A DNA stretch of 6,820 bases from NCBI GenBank assembly GCA_017445435.1, contig JAFSUE010000087.1:1-6820 (forward strand). The letters run 5' to 3'. Below the pieces are notes generated by a model that did no database searches, was not told where the DNA came from, and saw nothing but the letters and a program-made list of their open reading frames with translations. This document shows positions 5,562 to 6,820 of this stretch, in pieces (position 1 is the stretch's first letter; every line of letters begins with the position of its first letter). The stretch is from Selenomonadaceae bacterium (GTDB lineage: Bacteria; Bacillota; Negativicutes; Selenomonadales; Selenomonadaceae). A program made the translations under genes and the position numbers.

Positions 5562-6820
5562 ATGATAAAACTTTCAGACCACTTCGACTATGGACGGCTG
5601 ATTGGTTTCACGTACCCAACAATCGGTGTACTTATCATCATGTCAGTGTACAGCATGGTCGACGGCTTTTTTGTTTCAAACTTCGTAGGAACAAGCGCTT
5701 TTGCGGCAGTAAATTTTGTAATGCCGATATTGTTACTGCTGGGCTACATGGGATTATTATTTGGCGAAGGCGGCGGTGCATTAGTCGGTAAAACGTTAGG
5801 CGAAAAAAATTACACGAAGGCAAATAGAATTTTTTCAATGCTGATTTACTTGTCGGCAGTATTAGGTATTTTTTTTGCAATTATCGGCATAACATTTGTT
5901 GACGACCTGTTAAAATTTTTAGGCGCAGAAGGTGAACTGCTTGAACAAAGTATAACATACGGGCGAATAATTTTGATAGCCTTGCCGCTGGATATTTTGA
6001 ATATGGAATTTTTATGTTTTGCGGCAACGGCAGGAAAACCGAAGTTTGGATTTTACGTGAGCTTAGCAACTGGCTTGACGAATATTTTTTTAGACGCGCT
6101 ATTCATAATAGCTTTTGGCTGGGGATTGGAAGGCGCGGCAGTTGCAACTGCGATAAGTCAATTTGTCGGCGGAATTGTGCCTTTTATATATTTTAGCAAA
6201 AAAAATTCAAGCTTACTGCGATTGACTTCGGCGACGTTGGATATTGAAGCGCTTATGCAAACTTGCTTTAATGGCGTATCGGAATTAATGTCAAGTGTTT
6301 CAATGTCAATCGTCAGTATGCTGTACAACTGGCAACTTTTGAAGTACGCGGGAGAAGATGGCGTTGCCGCGTTCGGAATTTTAATGTACGTAGCTTTTAT
6401 ATTTGAAGGCATCTACGTAGGCTATTCAATGGGGCTTGAACCTGTGGTAAGTTATCATTACGGCGCGAAAAATTATAAAGAATTGAAAAGTTTGTTGAGG
6501 AAAAGTTTAAAACTTTTAGCAGGCGTATCAATCATAACGTTTTTGAGTGCAGAAATTTTTGCTCGACCATTGGCAGAACTTTTTGCATCAAATGACAAAG
6601 ATTTATTGGAAATGACGGTACACGCATTTAGAATTTATTCATTTGCGTTTTTAATAGAAAGTTTTTCATTATTTGCATCGGCATTTTTCACGGCGCTGAA
6701 CAACGGGTTAATCTCCGCAGTAATAGCTGGATTGAGGACGCTAGTATTTGAAGTTTCCGCCGTAATAATTCTTCCGCTGATATTTGGCTTGAACGGCATA
6801 TGGTTTTCAATGGTTGGCGC
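5562..6820 (+). CDS. MATE-family multidrug/sodium antiporter, 3'-truncated by the window edge
   Basis: This is an inner-membrane exporter of the multidrug and toxic compound extrusion family, which moves cationic or planar drugs out in exchange for Na+ or H+. In the window 419 residues are readable without a stop. Family members have about 450, so only the last helix or so is missing. The two-fold MATE repeat is visible. The first half has YPTIGVLIIMSVYSMVDGFF (18-37), SNFVG (39-43), a glycine-rich loop GEGGGALVGKTLGEKN (68-83) and NIFLDALFIIAFGWGLEGAA (174-193). The second half has NGVSELMSSVSMS (237-249), GYSMGLEPVVSYHYGAKNY (287-305) and further hydrophobic helices. About eleven membrane segments can be picked out. 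It is most like the MepA-like MATE type common in gut Firmicutes; substrate and coupling ion cannot be read from sequence. It is divergent from mfd with an 88-bp shared upstream region. Codon use differs from gyrA (many ATA, TTA and AGG codons). Confidence 0.93.
   Translation, partial: MIKLSDHFDYGRLIGFTYPTIGVLIIMSVYSMVDGFFVSNFVGTSAFAAVNFVMPILLLLGYMGLLFGEGGGALVGKTLGEKNYTKANRIFSMLIYLSAVLGIFFAIIGITFVDDLLKFLGAEGELLEQSITYGRIILIALPLDILNMEFLCFAATAGKPKFGFYVSLATGLTNIFLDALFIIAFGWGLEGAAVATAISQFVGGIVPFIYFSKKNSSLLRLTSATLDIEALMQTCFNGVSELMSSVSMSIVSMLYNWQLLKYAGEDGVAAFGILMYVAFIFEGIYVGYSMGLEPVVSYHYGAKNYKELKSLLRKSLKLLAGVSIITFLSAEIFARPLAELFASNDKDLLEMTVHAFRIYSFAFLIESFSLFASAFFTALNNGLISAVIAGLRTLVFEVSAVIILPLIFGLNGIWFSMVG

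Noticed and set aside
5638..6412. Several 60-84 codon frames opposite or out of frame within the MATE gene
   Set aside because: The + strand frame starting at 5562 encodes a continuous MATE protein with family motifs over this whole stretch, so the others are shadows.

Overview
The window holds three protein genes in a tight layout: the 3' part of gyrA (+ strand, running in from the left edge), a complete mfd (- strand, convergent with gyrA), and a MATE-family drug/sodium antiporter gene (+ strand, divergent from mfd) that runs off the right edge. There are no RNA genes, insertion sequences, CRISPR arrays or phage genes. I see no gene-free stretch longer than about 90 bases.

The organism looks like a moderately AT-rich member of the Firmicutes (Bacillota). 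GyrA resembles the Bacillus/Clostridia type throughout (for example in the tower/coiled-coil region and a QKRGGIG GyrA box). The MATE protein belongs to a type common in anaerobic gut Firmicutes, and the ribosome-binding sites match a GGAGGTGATC-type anti-SD complement. A Negativicutes/Selenomonas-like host is my best guess, but it rests on general resemblance and not on a search.

Region by region: 1-2251 is gyrA, lacking only about the first 64 codons. 2252-2287 is the gap between the convergent genes, and it is filled almost exactly by five 7-bp tandem units (2254-2288), with no visible intrinsic terminator. 2288-5473 is mfd on the minus strand, whose N-terminal UvrB-like module is compact. 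5474-5561 is an 88-bp divergent control region with a good promoter and Shine-Dalgarno site for the MATE gene, a weaker promoter for mfd, and an imperfect inverted repeat over the mfd ribosome-binding site. 5562-6820 is the MATE gene, which lacks only its C-terminal end.

Gyrase sets DNA supercoiling ahead of transcription. Mfd removes RNA polymerase stalled at lesions and recruits UvrA. The MATE pump exports cationic or planar drugs using an ion gradient. All three can be linked to fluoroquinolone biology (target, repair/mutagenesis factor, exporter), but that is a thematic inference; only mfd and the MATE gene share a control region. I found no clearly new multi-gene system. The observations most worth checking are the heptad repeat between gyrA and mfd, the shortened Mfd D1b/D3 segment, the overlapping mfd/MATE promoters with their dyad, and the different codon usage of the MATE gene.
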